Below, one piece after another: positions 1 through 9,401 of a stretch of 64,000 nt of DNA. Position 1 is the first letter of the stretch. Every line of letters begins with the position of its first letter. The position numbers were made by a program, and so were the translations under genes. This stretch comes from Lachnospiraceae bacterium (lineage in GTDB: Bacteria; Bacillota; Clostridia; Lachnospirales; Lachnospiraceae), in the NCBI GenBank assembly GCA_017461725.1, contig JAFTXG010000004.1:1-64000 (forward strand). Direction: 5' to 3'. Under the pieces are notes generated by a model. That model had not been told where the DNA came from. It did no database searches and saw nothing but the letters and a program-made list of their open reading frames with translations.

Positions 1-863
1 CAGTTTCCACACTCCAGACCGAGCACATAATCCCGGACGCCCATCATCTTCCACTCAATGAATCCATCAAGTTCCTCAGCGTTAAATGTGATCGTCAGCC
101 CCATATTCAGCTTGGGCTGATAAATGTTCGCGATACCGTTTCTGTCACTGAATTTGTGATAGTAACATCTCTCCTGATAACCCGGCGTGGGTTTCTGCAT
201 GTTCATCCAGTTCTCCACGTCATCCGCAGCATGATCATCTCTCGGCACTACCTCATCCGCAGGTACTGTGATGACACTGTCCTCGTCCAGCAGCGGATAG
301 CCCATGTTCAGGTGATAGAGGATCATCATCGGCTCTACAGTGTCTCCCGTGTTGGTGATCTTATCGCAAATCTCAAATACATTTTCTTTTTTGGAGACCT
401 TGATCGTTCTCTCCAGGCGGAATTTGCGGGCAAAGATGGTCTCGTCCTTCGTCAGCGTATGGACATTCAGATATTCATCGTCCTCCGTCCAATAAGCCCG
501 CTCACAGGGCTGGTTGGCGATGGAGCCGTGAAGCGGGAACCGCTCTCCGTTTTCCTCACAGATTTTTCCAACATTTTCAAATCCACAGGTCGTCAAGAAT
601 CCTGCGGTAAACGATTTTAACCAATGATCCTCCACACTGTCATAGTAGGCCGGGGCCACATATCCACAGGAAGACATATAGCTCAGGTTGATTCCTTTGA
701 ATTTCAGTCTGGTGATGTCTCCGCAGCGGTCAGGCGAAACGACCAGCTCCAGTCCTCTCCCGTTGTTGATCTCAAACAGACGCATCCCGTCGCCCTTTCC
801 TCCCACCAAACGGTGTTCCTCGATTCCGTAATACTGCGTATCATGTCCGATATATGCGTTCAT
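1..863 (-). CDS. DUF4432 family aldose-1-epimerase-like protein (3' end cut by window edge)
   Basis: The frame opens with ATG at 863 behind a clear AAGGAGAG site and runs off the window without a stop, so the C-terminus is missing. The protein begins MNAYIGHDTQYYGI and shows GDGMRLFEINNGRGLELVV, then SPDRCGDITRLKFKGINL, followed by phrases such as GFLTTCGFENVG and RFPLHGSIANQPC. This pattern matches the DUF4432 group within the galactose mutarotase-like beta-sandwich superfamily. These proteins are cytoplasmic and are thought to bind sugars; their reaction is mostly unproven. It lies last in a minus-strand run behind fructokinase and a D-lyxose isomerase, so a mutarotase role on a ketose or aldose intermediate is reasonable but inferred. 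Confidence 0.75.
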   Translation of the reverse strand, partial: MNAYIGHDTQYYGIEEHRLVGGKGDGMRLFEINNGRGLELVVSPDRCGDITRLKFKGINLSYMSSCGYVAPAYYDSVEDHWLKSFTAGFLTTCGFENVGKICEENGERFPLHGSIANQPCERAYWTEDDEYLNVHTLTKDETIFARKFRLERTIKVSKKENVFEICDKITNTGDTVEPMMILYHLNMGYPLLDEDSVITVPADEVVPRDDHAADDVENWMNMQKPTPGYQERCYYHKFSDRNGIANIYQPKLNMGLTITFNAEELDGFIEWKMMGVRDYVLGLECGN

Positions 864-938
864 CTCTGACACTCTCCTTATCTTTGCAAACACTTTGAAC
901 CGTTCACTTTTGATTCATCCAGCCCTATCGTAATCGGA

Positions 939-1916
939 TCATCTGCTCATCATCGCTCTGATCTCATCTCGCGACGGCATCACCTTCAGCGCACCTTTTC
1001 TGGTGGTGATGATCGATGCTGCCGCATTGGCAAAGGTAAGCATCTCCCGCAGTTCATCTTCTGTCAGCTGATTTCCGCTCAGCTCACCCAGTTTTTTCTC
1101 CAACAGATAGTGGAGACAACAGCCCATAAAGGTATCACCTGCGCCGGTGGTCTCGATGGTGTTTTCCTGAATAAATCCGGGAACCTCCACCTTCATCCCG
1201 TCATAATATGCCCGGCTTCCGTCCCGTCCCATGGACAATAAAATCAGCGGAATATGATACTTCTCCTGCAGGCCCTCAACTCCCTTGTCAAAATCCTCCT
1301 CGCCGGTGAACCACTGAATCTCATTGTCTGAAATTTTCAATACATCACAGTAGTGCAGACCGTAATCCACCTGTATCTTTGCATTCTCCAGTGTGTCCCA
1401 GAGTGATTCGCGCAAGTTCGGATCGAATGAGATCAATAAATGATGGTCTTTTGCCATTCTGAGCGCATGCTTTGTCGCTTCTCTTACCCCATCATGGGTC
1501 ATGGAAAGTGTCCCAAAATGGAATATCCGAGCAGACTTGATGGTTTCCTCGTCAACCTCATCCGCCGTCAGCATCATGTCCGCACCGGGTGAACGATAAA
1601 AGGAAAAGCTTCTGTCCCCGGACGCATCGTTGGCGACAAACGCCAGGGTCGTCCTCACCTGTTTATCCATCAACAGGTTGGCAGTGTCGATCCGGATCTC
1701 CTCCAGTACAGTTTTTAACTGATGTCCAAAGATATCGTCTCCGACTTTTCCGACAAATGCGGTTTTGTGGCCCAGCTTGTTCAGCATCGCAAGCATGTTA
1801 CAGGGAGCACCGCCGGGGTTCGCCTCAAACAGGGGATTGCCCTGCTCACTGATCCCGTTCTGGATAAAATCAATCAGCAGCTCTCCCAAGGCAACCACAT
1901 CGAATTTATTGCTCAT
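939..1916 (-). CDS. PfkB-family carbohydrate kinase, probable fructokinase
   Basis: This ribokinase-fold enzyme very likely phosphorylates fructose to fructose 6-phosphate in the cytoplasm. Signatures are DVVALGELLIDF near the N-terminus, the first PfkB signature around NPGGAPCNMLAMLNKLG, and the C-terminal TTGAGDTFMGC motif that carries the catalytic aspartate and anion hole. I chose the ATG at 1916 rather than an upstream in-frame start because AAGGAGGT lies 7-8 bases before it, giving 325 residues, usual for bacterial fructokinases. It follows the D-lyxose/mannose isomerase gene by about 100 bases on the same strand. Together the two enzymes could convert mannose to fructose and then to fructose 6-phosphate. 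The exact sugar specificity within the PfkB family cannot be fixed from sequence alone. Confidence 0.85.
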   Translation of the reverse strand: MSNKFDVVALGELLIDFIQNGISEQGNPLFEANPGGAPCNMLAMLNKLGHKTAFVGKVGDDIFGHQLKTVLEEIRIDTANLLMDKQVRTTLAFVANDASGDRSFSFYRSPGADMMLTADEVDEETIKSARIFHFGTLSMTHDGVREATKHALRMAKDHHLLISFDPNLRESLWDTLENAKIQVDYGLHYCDVLKISDNEIQWFTGEEDFDKGVEGLQEKYHIPLILLSMGRDGSRAYYDGMKVEVPGFIQENTIETTGAGDTFMGCCLHYLLEKKLGELSGNQLTEDELREMLTFANAAASIITTRKGALKVMPSRDEIRAMMSR

Positions 1917-2014
1917 CACATTGACCTCCTTTTTGCAAATAGCCCTGTTCCGTCCAATCAAGTGATTACCAAAGGCCGCATACGGAACAGGGCTGTCAGA
2001 TTACTCATTTTGCT

Positions 2015-2701
2015 TTACTCGGCTGCGGGATATTCGTTGCAAAGCAGACGATAGGGAGCCTCATCCTCCTCGATCTCCGGGAATCTTCCCATAGGAGGCA
2101 TAAAGCGGTTATCTGTGTTATCATCGTTACACTGGCTCACTTCGCCCAGCAGGACAGGGCCGGTACCCTCCTCCACTGCGAAATCATGGTAGAGGAACTG
2201 CTGCACATGGATACTCTCGCCGGGAGTCAGACGGATCTGCGTTCCGGCAGGTACCGTGTAGGTGCGGCCGTCGGTATGTACGGTAACATCAGATTCGTAA
2301 TCGATTTCCTCATTCTCCAGAGAATTGTACACGCGGATCAGCACATTTCCACCACCGCGGTTGATGATGTCCTCGGTCTTGTACCAATGGAAATGGTTGG
2401 GCGCATACTGGCCCTCTTTCAGATACAAAAGCTTCTCTGCGTATACCTTCGGATACTTGTCCGCCATTGCACGGTTACCGTTACGAATGGTAATCAGAGA
2501 GAATCCCATCTTGTCGAAATCGCCCATACCGTAATCGGTGATGTCCCAGCCCAGCATGCAGTCCCGAACCTCGTCGTACTCGTGACCAATGGTCTGCCAC
2601 TGCTCGGGGGTGAAATGACAAAAAGGCGGTAAATAGCAGTGATACTTTTCACACATTGCCTCCAATTCTTTTAATGCCTTGTTGATTTCTGAACGTTTCA
2701 T
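2015..2701 (-). CDS. D-lyxose ketol-isomerase family protein (lyxose/mannose isomerase)
   Basis: The 228-residue protein matches the cupin-fold D-lyxose isomerase family, whose bacterial members are about 227 residues and interconvert D-lyxose with D-xylulose and D-mannose with D-fructose using a divalent metal. Visible landmarks are the phrase MGDFDKMGFSLITIRNGN, the metal-binding histidine pair in PNHFHWYKTEDIINRGGG, and a later histidine in GESIHVQQFLYHDF followed by the family-typical EVSQCNDDNTDNRF. It is cytoplasmic. The gene sits between a DMT permease and a fructokinase, which favours mannose-to-fructose conversion as its local job, though lyxose or xylulose is also possible because xylulokinase lies 17 kb away. 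Confidence 0.85.
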   Translation of the reverse strand: MKRSEINKALKELEAMCEKYHCYLPPFCHFTPEQWQTIGHEYDEVRDCMLGWDITDYGMGDFDKMGFSLITIRNGNRAMADKYPKVYAEKLLYLKEGQYAPNHFHWYKTEDIINRGGGNVLIRVYNSLENEEIDYESDVTVHTDGRTYTVPAGTQIRLTPGESIHVQQFLYHDFAVEEGTGPVLLGEVSQCNDDNTDNRFMPPMGRFPEIEEDEAPYRLLCNEYPAAE

Positions 2702-2780
2702 AATCGTCTCCTCATCAATGATTTTTGCCCTTAAACTACAAACATTTATCGCTTAACGTGAAGCTCATATAATCCCCACG

Positions 2781-3686
2781 CTACATATACATCAAAATTC
2801 CCATTAAACTTAGTCCTATTCCCAAAATTTCCCTCTTCGTAAGCCGTTCCCCATATAACATCCAAGGTAAAATTGCGGACATGCCTATAGATATCCCTGT
2901 ATTTAAAGGGGCTGTGGTCGTTATTGGCAGTACCGTTGCTGCAATCAATGTGACGATATAGCAGGTTCCGCTGACAGCTGAAGACAATGCTGCAATCCCT
3001 ACTGACTTTTTCCCGATTCCGTTGAATACATCAACCATTCCATTTCTCTTCTTTCCACAATAAACAACAAAGAAAAGAGCGGCAAAGACTATGACACGCA
3101 AGACACCGATCCAGACGCTAAAGCTAAGAGTGTCAATGGTTTCAAATTTTTCCTCTACTTGATGCACCTTAGTCAATACGTTGAGAAATCCTGAAGATAC
3201 AAAGACTACCAAATACCAAAACAGCGCTTTTTTCTGCATCTTTTCTTCTCTTTTTCCGGTAATCAGAAACACTGCTGCCAATATCACTCCAATAGCAATG
3301 ATCTGGATAATTGAAATATTCTCCCCGAGAAAACACACTCCCCAAAGACAGGAAATGAGAACCGTACCCAGGATTTGAAACAGATTCACCATTGCCACGG
3401 AAGCAACCTCATAGGCCTTTATCATTCCTATCATTGAAACAGAGGCACACAATACGGTGATCAGTGCTATCACCAGGGAGTACACTGTCGTTTCCAAACG
3501 CCCTTCCCCTACAATGATAACCCCTGCAGGAAGGGCGGCGGATACAGCCCCATTAATCAACATAAAGATAATATTCGCATATATCCCGGTTCCTGCAGTC
3601 AACTGATATTTTTTCATCAGTCCCGCGTTGTTAATTGATGCAAAAACAACAGATAGAATAAACATAGAATAATAACCGAACATCAT
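2781..3686 (-). CDS. EamA/DMT superfamily permease
   Basis: This 301-residue protein is almost wholly hydrophobic, with about ten predicted membrane helices in two similar halves, as in the EamA drug/metabolite transporter superfamily. Phrases such as VNLFQILGTVLISCLWGVCFLGENISIIQIIAIGVILAAV and the mirrored C-terminal ISIGMSAILPWMLYGERLTKREILGIGLSLMGI are the characteristic ends of the two EamA repeats. Its start overlaps the stop of the upstream alpha-galactosidase gene in an ATGA arrangement, which implies translational coupling. The substrate is not readable from sequence; uptake or release of a sugar or metabolite linked to galactoside use is a guess from context. Confidence 0.8.
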   Translation of the reverse strand: MMFGYYSMFILSVVFASINNAGLMKKYQLTAGTGIYANIIFMLINGAVSAALPAGVIIVGEGRLETTVYSLVIALITVLCASVSMIGMIKAYEVASVAMVNLFQILGTVLISCLWGVCFLGENISIIQIIAIGVILAAVFLITGKREEKMQKKALFWYLVVFVSSGFLNVLTKVHQVEEKFETIDTLSFSVWIGVLRVIVFAALFFVVYCGKKRNGMVDVFNGIGKKSVGIAALSSAVSGTCYIVTLIAATVLPITTTAPLNTGISIGMSAILPWMLYGERLTKREILGIGLSLMGILMYM

Positions 3687-5722
3687 ACTTCTCTGTCGTC
3701 TCCTACTTCCAGTATAACCGCAGAATATTCATCTGGTAACGATACGTTTAACCCATCTGCCTCAATACTAATCTTACATTTGCTCTCAACCGGATAAAGG
3801 ATGTTTGCAATCGTCGCTCCCTTCAATGGAATAAAAATCTGTTTTTCTCCGGCATCCAGTCTCCACACAGCCAAATATCTTACACTCTCGGCCCTGTATC
3901 CCACACACGCAAACCCTTTATGATATCCATTCAGTCCAAGCGGGTAGAAAGGAATGAATTCCGTTATCTTTGATCGGAGTGTTTTATACACCGCGACACC
4001 CTGTTTCATCTCCTCTAGCTTTTCCGGAGTTAAGTTCATAATGTCTCCACTCAGATATAGATGCGAAAGAATTGAATTAACTATATTGAAACTTACTTCG
4101 TTCGCATCCCCCTTGGGAGAAGGGTATGACCAAATTGCTGACTGTTCAGGCAAAACTGCTGTTGCTGCATTAGCAGAGATCACTGCTGTATGCCTATAAT
4201 TTGTCTGGTCGCTAACCGACTGTAAATGGCACTCAGAAAGCACACCATAATCCATGCGCATTCCACCGCTAGCACAGTTTTCTATAATCAACTGGGGATA
4301 CTTCTCTTTTATCTCCCGAATCCATTCCACATACGCCCGGCTATACTGCAAAAGTCCGTCACCGAAACTATCCGCATTATTTTCTGTTCCAACACCACCT
4401 TCGATATTATAGTCCATCTTTATATATCCAACACCATATTCCGTTACTAATCGGTCTACCACTGACGAAACAAACTCTCGTACTTTCTTATTTCTAAAAT
4501 CAAGCTGATATCTGCCATGATCTATAATCCGTTTTCCGTGGCGCACGAAAAAGCATTCATCATCAAAACAATCAAGGATCGGACAGAGTATCCCCATTAC
4601 CTCGATTTCAAGCCACATTCCGGGAATCATATTCTTACTTTTAATGTAGTCAATTACTTCCTTAATCCCAGCCGGAAAACGCCATTCACGGGGCTGCCAT
4701 TCGCCAACTGAATCCCACCAATGTCCCTCTGCATACCATCCAGCATCTATACAAAAGCATTCCGCACCAATTTCAGCAGCTTTATCAATAACAGGAAGAA
4801 GTCTTTCTGTTGTTGGATTTAATGCAATGCATCCCATCGCATCATTAAAAACAACCGGCAAACTGCTATTTACATGATTATTCTGAAAAATAAATCGACG
4901 GTATTTTGTCATTTGTTCAAGGGCATGATCAAAATTAACACCAAGTGCAACACAAACCTTTACACTCTCAAAAGTTTCCCCCTGCTTCAATTCTTTGTAC
5001 CACATGTTCTCCTGCTCGGTAGGACCGCTTAACTTAAGATAAAGCATATCCGCAATATCACTGATCTCCCACTGCCAGGAGCCATTGTTTTCAATCTGCC
5101 ACATTAATGTATTTTGTGTATCGCTAAATACACCCATCGGCAAAAATTCCTTGCTGGACCATGTTCCTGTATTTGACACAGCCACCCTTTTCATTGAAAA
5201 TTTGAATGTTCTATCAAAGCCTAATTCGCTCAATGTGTACGCTTTCCAGTCAACTTCTCTGCACCAAGTATTATGCGGAATATAAACATAAGGTGAATGG
5301 TTTTCCAAACCTGCATAAGAGAACGAGGAAACATACTCCAATCCTATCGTTTTGTCTGAGATATTCGTCACTACAGACCACGCTCTCACTGCAGAAATAT
5401 CTTTGTAAAATTGATAATGAACCACAACATTTATTTTATCACTGCAAAGGTAGAACTCCAGCTTATTCCCGTATTTGTTGACATAATATTTATGTGTATC
5501 ATATACAAGATTTGTGCTTCCCCATGTTCCGGTATGCTTTGCTCCATGATGATCATTTTGATTTTCGCCGGTAATATGAACCTCTACAATCGGATTCCAC
5601 CGAATATCATTTTTGTTTGGCCACTCTTGCGTGTTCCGAGAAAAATCTGTAAAAACAACCCTTTTTTCATCTGTAATATCAAATACCACATTCATCTCAT
5701 TTTGCGAAAAATCAAGTGTCAT
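3683..5722 (-). CDS. GH36 alpha-galactosidase, cytoplasmic
   Basis: This enzyme should hydrolyse terminal alpha-1,6-galactose from oligosaccharides of the raffinose or galactomannan type. The N-terminal beta-sandwich is followed by the TIM barrel with CIDAGWYAEGHWWDSVGEW, then YIKMDYN holding the nucleophile aspartate near residue 437, and SDQTNYR with the acid/base aspartate near residue 505. There is no signal peptide, so it acts on imported substrate. I use ATG at 5722 (679 residues) because AGGAGG lies nine bases upstream; an earlier in-frame ATG lacks a ribosome site. It follows the binding-protein gene of a sugar importer after a 183-base gap that holds a hairpin, and overlaps the DMT permease start. 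Codon use here is more AT-rich than in the flanking kinase and isomerase genes. Confidence 0.93.
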   Translation of the reverse strand: MTLDFSQNEMNVVFDITDEKRVVFTDFSRNTQEWPNKNDIRWNPIVEVHITGENQNDHHGAKHTGTWGSTNLVYDTHKYYVNKYGNKLEFYLCSDKINVVVHYQFYKDISAVRAWSVVTNISDKTIGLEYVSSFSYAGLENHSPYVYIPHNTWCREVDWKAYTLSELGFDRTFKFSMKRVAVSNTGTWSSKEFLPMGVFSDTQNTLMWQIENNGSWQWEISDIADMLYLKLSGPTEQENMWYKELKQGETFESVKVCVALGVNFDHALEQMTKYRRFIFQNNHVNSSLPVVFNDAMGCIALNPTTERLLPVIDKAAEIGAECFCIDAGWYAEGHWWDSVGEWQPREWRFPAGIKEVIDYIKSKNMIPGMWLEIEVMGILCPILDCFDDECFFVRHGKRIIDHGRYQLDFRNKKVREFVSSVVDRLVTEYGVGYIKMDYNIEGGVGTENNADSFGDGLLQYSRAYVEWIREIKEKYPQLIIENCASGGMRMDYGVLSECHLQSVSDQTNYRHTAVISANAATAVLPEQSAIWSYPSPKGDANEVSFNIVNSILSHLYLSGDIMNLTPEKLEEMKQGVAVYKTLRSKITEFIPFYPLGLNGYHKGFACVGYRAESVRYLAVWRLDAGEKQIFIPLKGATIANILYPVESKCKISIEADGLNVSLPDEYSAVILEVGDDREV

Positions 5723-5817
5723 TCTGACCATCCTCCTCACATTTGAAATTTTATCCTCAATCGCTTAACAGCACACACTATTTACCATACCATATTTCAT
5801 ATGCTTTGAAAACAATT

Positions 5818-5873
5818 CCTCCTCTCATGACAGGCAATGATTTTACACTAAAATACCTATACATAAGAGGAGG
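5818..5873 (-). promoter_or_regulatory. Nested hairpin between solute-binding protein and alpha-galactosidase genes
   Basis: An 8-base perfect inverted repeat (CCTCCTCT with AGAGGAGG) encloses a second small hairpin, ATTTTA-CAC-TAAAAT. There is no strong T-run, so it is more likely an RNA-processing or stability element, or a weak attenuator, than a full terminator. Behind it, toward the GH36 gene, the minus strand carries a loose promoter-like TTGTTT-N17-TGGTAT. It could set the ratio of binding protein to downstream enzymes. Confidence 0.4.
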
Positions 5874-5905
5874 AACGTCTTGGCCTTTTTGAGCCGATCA
5901 ATTAA

Positions 5906-7540
5906 TTACTTGAAAGAATCCGCAAACTTATTAACTTCTTCCTGCAGAGGCTCCCAGTAAGTTTTATTGTTCTCAATATATTCGTTTACAGAAGACTCAA
6001 CATCCAACTTATCACAAACAACATCTGTTTCAAAATTGCCCACCTTAACCTCTCCGGTGTAAGCATTTTTTACATCACTGGATAAGATATTATATGCTTT
6101 TGCGTTTGGCATAAACTGATCACTGGACTTAACCTTAAAGATATTGGTAACCATCTCACGAATAACAGGATCTGTAGAATCCTCTAATCCACTAAGGTTC
6201 AAATCATCATTTACATAGCCCAGCAGGAAATATGCCATTCTGCTTGCCTGATCCCAAGGATCAAGGATCTTAACTGTACCGTCTGCATTATACTCCCAAT
6301 GTACACCGGGAACACCACAGAACAATGCAACCTGGCCATCTTTCGTACAAGCCCAATCTCTTATATCAAGAATGCGTTCCAGCGTTTTGTCGTCTGTCTC
6401 AGGTGAGAAAACAGTTGCCAACCAGTAATTATCTGTCTCCATGCCGTAGATAGAACCATCATCTGCCTCAACATACGCATAACCCAGTTTCTCGATTGTG
6501 TCAATTTGTCCATTTGCCACTAACTTGTCATAATTATCCTTTACATTTCCGGGACCACCATCTGTAAATATTGCAGGAATCAATCCACTCTGGAATGCGT
6601 TCTGATAATATGCCTTGTCATTCAGATAAAAATCCTTATCAATCAGATCTCTATGATACCAATCCTGAAATGTTGTCAGATAACTCTTATACGCTTCTGT
6701 AGCTGGTGTCCATACATAACCATCATTAGTTACGGTAAACTCATCTGACGAACAGCCTGCTTCCCATCTGAAGAAACGCTGCAAATCTGTAGTACGCGCA
6801 CCCAGAATAGACTTACCAGTTTCTACGAGTCCAGCTGCTCCAACCTTTGTCAGATACTCTTCCAGTTCTGCCAAAGATACCGTTCCGTCAGCTCCCATAG
6901 TGCCCATACCAACCTGCTCAGCCCAATCCTTTCTAAAATAAAGTGATACATTCATCGGTAAAGGCGATACTTCCGTTAAGTTTCCATAGGAAGCATGAGG
7001 AACCGCATAAACTTTGCCATCTACAGTTAAGTAATCTTTAATTCCACTATCTTCCATCATTGCTGCCATATTAGGCCATCTTGTCTCCCAATCGTCCGGA
7101 AGTGGCTTAAACAACCCTTGATCTACAAATTCATAGTAAGTCGCCCATTTCCAACGAAGCATAACATTACTATTCGCCAGAGTACCGGTAGTAGCAGCCA
7201 AATTAAAACGTTCTTCTGCACCAGAGGTCTCATTGTTCAGAACTGTAATATCTACATTGAACAGTTCCTGAATATACTGACCAAAAGGATCGGAGGTATA
7301 ATCCTGACCAGTAATCGTATTATAACCGGTCATGGTAAAGGCAATCTTCTCATCATACACCTTTTCTGTAGCTTCAGTCTCCTGATCAGCCTGAGTGGGA
7401 GCATCTGTCTGCACAGGTGCCTCAGTTCCTTTTGTTTCATTTGGTGCATCGGTAGGATTGTTTGCAGGTGCCTGACATCCGGCTAACATCGCTACCAGCA
7501 TTGCTACGGTGAGCAAAACGCTCAGTACACGTTTTTTCAT
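5906..7540 (-). CDS. Sugar ABC transporter solute-binding lipoprotein
   Basis: The 544-residue protein has a lipoprotein signal peptide (MKKRVLSVLLTVAMLVAML, then AGC with the lipidated cysteine at residue 22), followed by a Thr/Pro/Glu-rich linker. It resembles the long family 1 extracellular solute-binding proteins of the LplA type, which are 500-560 residues. It would sit on the outer face of the membrane and hand oligosaccharides to the two permeases encoded just upstream. A good AAGGAGG site precedes the ATG. No ATPase gene is present in the cluster, as is common in Firmicutes, where a shared MsmX-type ATPase is used. The sugar cannot be read from sequence; the neighbouring GH36 and KDG genes suggest a galactoside or uronate-containing glycan. 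Confidence 0.92.
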   Translation of the reverse strand: MKKRVLSVLLTVAMLVAMLAGCQAPANNPTDAPNETKGTEAPVQTDAPTQADQETEATEKVYDEKIAFTMTGYNTITGQDYTSDPFGQYIQELFNVDITVLNNETSGAEERFNLAATTGTLANSNVMLRWKWATYYEFVDQGLFKPLPDDWETRWPNMAAMMEDSGIKDYLTVDGKVYAVPHASYGNLTEVSPLPMNVSLYFRKDWAEQVGMGTMGADGTVSLAELEEYLTKVGAAGLVETGKSILGARTTDLQRFFRWEAGCSSDEFTVTNDGYVWTPATEAYKSYLTTFQDWYHRDLIDKDFYLNDKAYYQNAFQSGLIPAIFTDGGPGNVKDNYDKLVANGQIDTIEKLGYAYVEADDGSIYGMETDNYWLATVFSPETDDKTLERILDIRDWACTKDGQVALFCGVPGVHWEYNADGTVKILDPWDQASRMAYFLLGYVNDDLNLSGLEDSTDPVIREMVTNIFKVKSSDQFMPNAKAYNILSSDVKNAYTGEVKVGNFETDVVCDKLDVESSVNEYIENNKTYWEPLQEEVNKFADSFK

Positions 7541-7593
7541 GAAAACGTCCTCCTTGTTTTTTATTTAAAACGCTGTTACAGCATTTTAATTCA

Positions 7594-8460
7594 TCACATC
7601 TTCACGGCACCAACCATGATGCCCTTGGTAAAGTATTTCTGCAGGAAGGGATACACTGCCATAATGGGAAGCATAACGATAAACACCGCCGCCATTTTTA
7701 TACCCTGAGCAAATTGAGTCCCTTCAACAAATACCGTACTCGCCTGTACCTCTTCGTCCAAATTGCTCACAAAGCTTTTCAGATATAGTTGCAACACTGT
7801 TTTATTCGTTCCATTCAATAAAAGAGTCGGCCAATACCATGTATTCCAGAAAGCTACCATAGTACGTAAAGTAAAGGTTGCTATCATAGGCTTTTGCAAT
7901 GGAAGCATCACTTTAGCAAATACGGTCATATCTGTGGCACCATCAATCATTGCCGCTTCTTGCAATTCCATCGGAATACTTTCAAAACTACTCTTCATAA
8001 TGATTATTTTTTGCACATCCACCAAACTAATCAAAATTACAGACGCGTAGGTACCAAGCAATCCCAAATTTTTATAGTGTAAGTATGTCGGAACCAACCC
8101 CCCGCCAAAAAACATCGTGATAAGCAACAATACAAAAAAGAATCTTTTTCCCGGGAACTGTCTGGAATACGCATATCCGGCCATGACTGAAATAGCCATC
8201 TCACACAAGGTACCAAAAACCGTAACGATAATCGTACCCTTATACGCCTCAAACAATGTACTTCCTTTTCCAAGCAAATACTTATAGTTGCCTAATGTAA
8301 ACTCCTTCGGCCACCATGAAAAAGGATGCTTTGCATAGGCATCTGCAGTCTCGAAAGAAATGACCACTGCATTCCAAAACGGAACAAAAATAACTAAAGC
8401 AATCAGTGTTAAGGATACCGCCGAAAAAATCTGAACACTATCCCATCTTCTTTTAGCCAT
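7594..8460 (-). CDS. Carbohydrate ABC transporter permease (LplC/MalG type)
   Basis: This 288-residue membrane protein has six predicted helices and the cytoplasmic coupling motif of the MalG group, in the stretch ESIPMELQEAAMIDGA (consensus EAAxxDGA). The N-terminus VSLTLIALVIFVPFWNAVVISFE and the C-terminal YPFLQKYFTKGIMVGAVKM are typical of permeases that work with LplA-like binding proteins. The ATG at 8460 is preferred over a GTG at 8463 because AGGAGG is seven bases upstream. It forms the inner-membrane channel with the permease encoded 14 bases upstream. Confidence 0.92.
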   Translation of the reverse strand: MAKRRWDSVQIFSAVSLTLIALVIFVPFWNAVVISFETADAYAKHPFSWWPKEFTLGNYKYLLGKGSTLFEAYKGTIIVTVFGTLCEMAISVMAGYAYSRQFPGKRFFFVLLLITMFFGGGLVPTYLHYKNLGLLGTYASVILISLVDVQKIIIMKSSFESIPMELQEAAMIDGATDMTVFAKVMLPLQKPMIATFTLRTMVAFWNTWYWPTLLLNGTNKTVLQLYLKSFVSNLDEEVQASTVFVEGTQFAQGIKMAAVFIVMLPIMAVYPFLQKYFTKGIMVGAVKM

Positions 8461-8474
8461 CACATCACCTCCTA

Positions 8475-9401
8475 TTATCCAAACATTTTCTCACCGGTAA
8501 TCATACTGGTCACCTTATTCGCAGTAAGCATCAAGATTAGGTTGATTATTGTTTTAAATAATCCTACAGCTGTTGAAAAGCTATAATCCGGAACTCCTGT
8601 AAATGTAAGATCATAGACGTAAATATCTAATGTTGTGGCTGCATCGTAAACCATCGTATTTTTCAAGTTAAATATCTGATCAAATCCAGAGTTCATAATA
8701 CCGCCGACAGCCAGAATAAGCATAACAACAACTGTTACTTTTATCCCCGGCAAAGTAATATGCCAAATACGCTGTAATCTGGATGCCCCGTCGATCTCAG
8801 CCGCCTCATAAAGACTCGTATCAATTCCCGCTATAGCTGCCATATAGATAATTGCTTCCCATCCCATACTCTTCCAGTTAGATGTCAGATAGAGCATAGG
8901 TCTAAACAAAGACTCCGTTCCCAAAAAACGTACACTTTCTCCCCCCATCGAGGTGATCAGCTGATTGATTGCGCCATCACTGGCCAAAAAGTTCCTAAGC
9001 AATGTTCCTACAACAACCCAAGAAAGAAAGTGTGGAAATGTAAATAAAGTCTGATATGCCTTTTTTACCTTCTTACCTGGCATTTCAGTAAGCAGTACAG
9101 CAATCACGATACCCATTGGGAATTCAAAAGCTAACCGTCCAAAACTAATACGCAACGTATTCAAAATGGCATGTATCGCTGTTGGCGTGGAAAAAATCTT
9201 CTCAAAATTTTCCAAACCTACCCACTCACTCCCCCAAATACCAAGTCTCGCCTTAAAATCCTTAAAAGCAATTTGTATACCATACATCGGTGCATAGTTG
9301 AACATCAGCAGATAGATTACAACCGGGGCCAAAAGAAGATAGATATATCTGGCCTTCCAAATTTCTCTCCAAATATTTTTTTTATTGGCCTGAAGTTCCA
9401 T
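8475..9401 (-). CDS. Carbohydrate ABC transporter permease (LplB/MalF type)
   Basis: The protein is a partner permease of about 308 residues with predicted membrane helices and the coupling loop SLYEAAEIDGASRLQRIWHITLPG, which carries the EAAxxDGA motif that contacts the ATPase. The opening ARYIYLLLAPVVIYLLMFNYAPMYGIQIAFKDF is typical of LplB relatives. GGAGG is too close to the first ATG at 9410, so the ATG at 9401 is favoured. The gene overlaps the end of the MBL-fold lipoprotein gene by about 20 bases, so the two are cotranscribed and probably translationally linked. Confidence 0.92.
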   Translation of the reverse strand: MELQANKKNIWREIWKARYIYLLLAPVVIYLLMFNYAPMYGIQIAFKDFKARLGIWGSEWVGLENFEKIFSTPTAIHAILNTLRISFGRLAFEFPMGIVIAVLLTEMPGKKVKKAYQTLFTFPHFLSWVVVGTLLRNFLASDGAINQLITSMGGESVRFLGTESLFRPMLYLTSNWKSMGWEAIIYMAAIAGIDTSLYEAAEIDGASRLQRIWHITLPGIKVTVVVMLILAVGGIMNSGFDQIFNLKNTMVYDAATTLDIYVYDLTFTGVPDYSFSTAVGLFKTIINLILMLTANKVTSMITGEKMFG

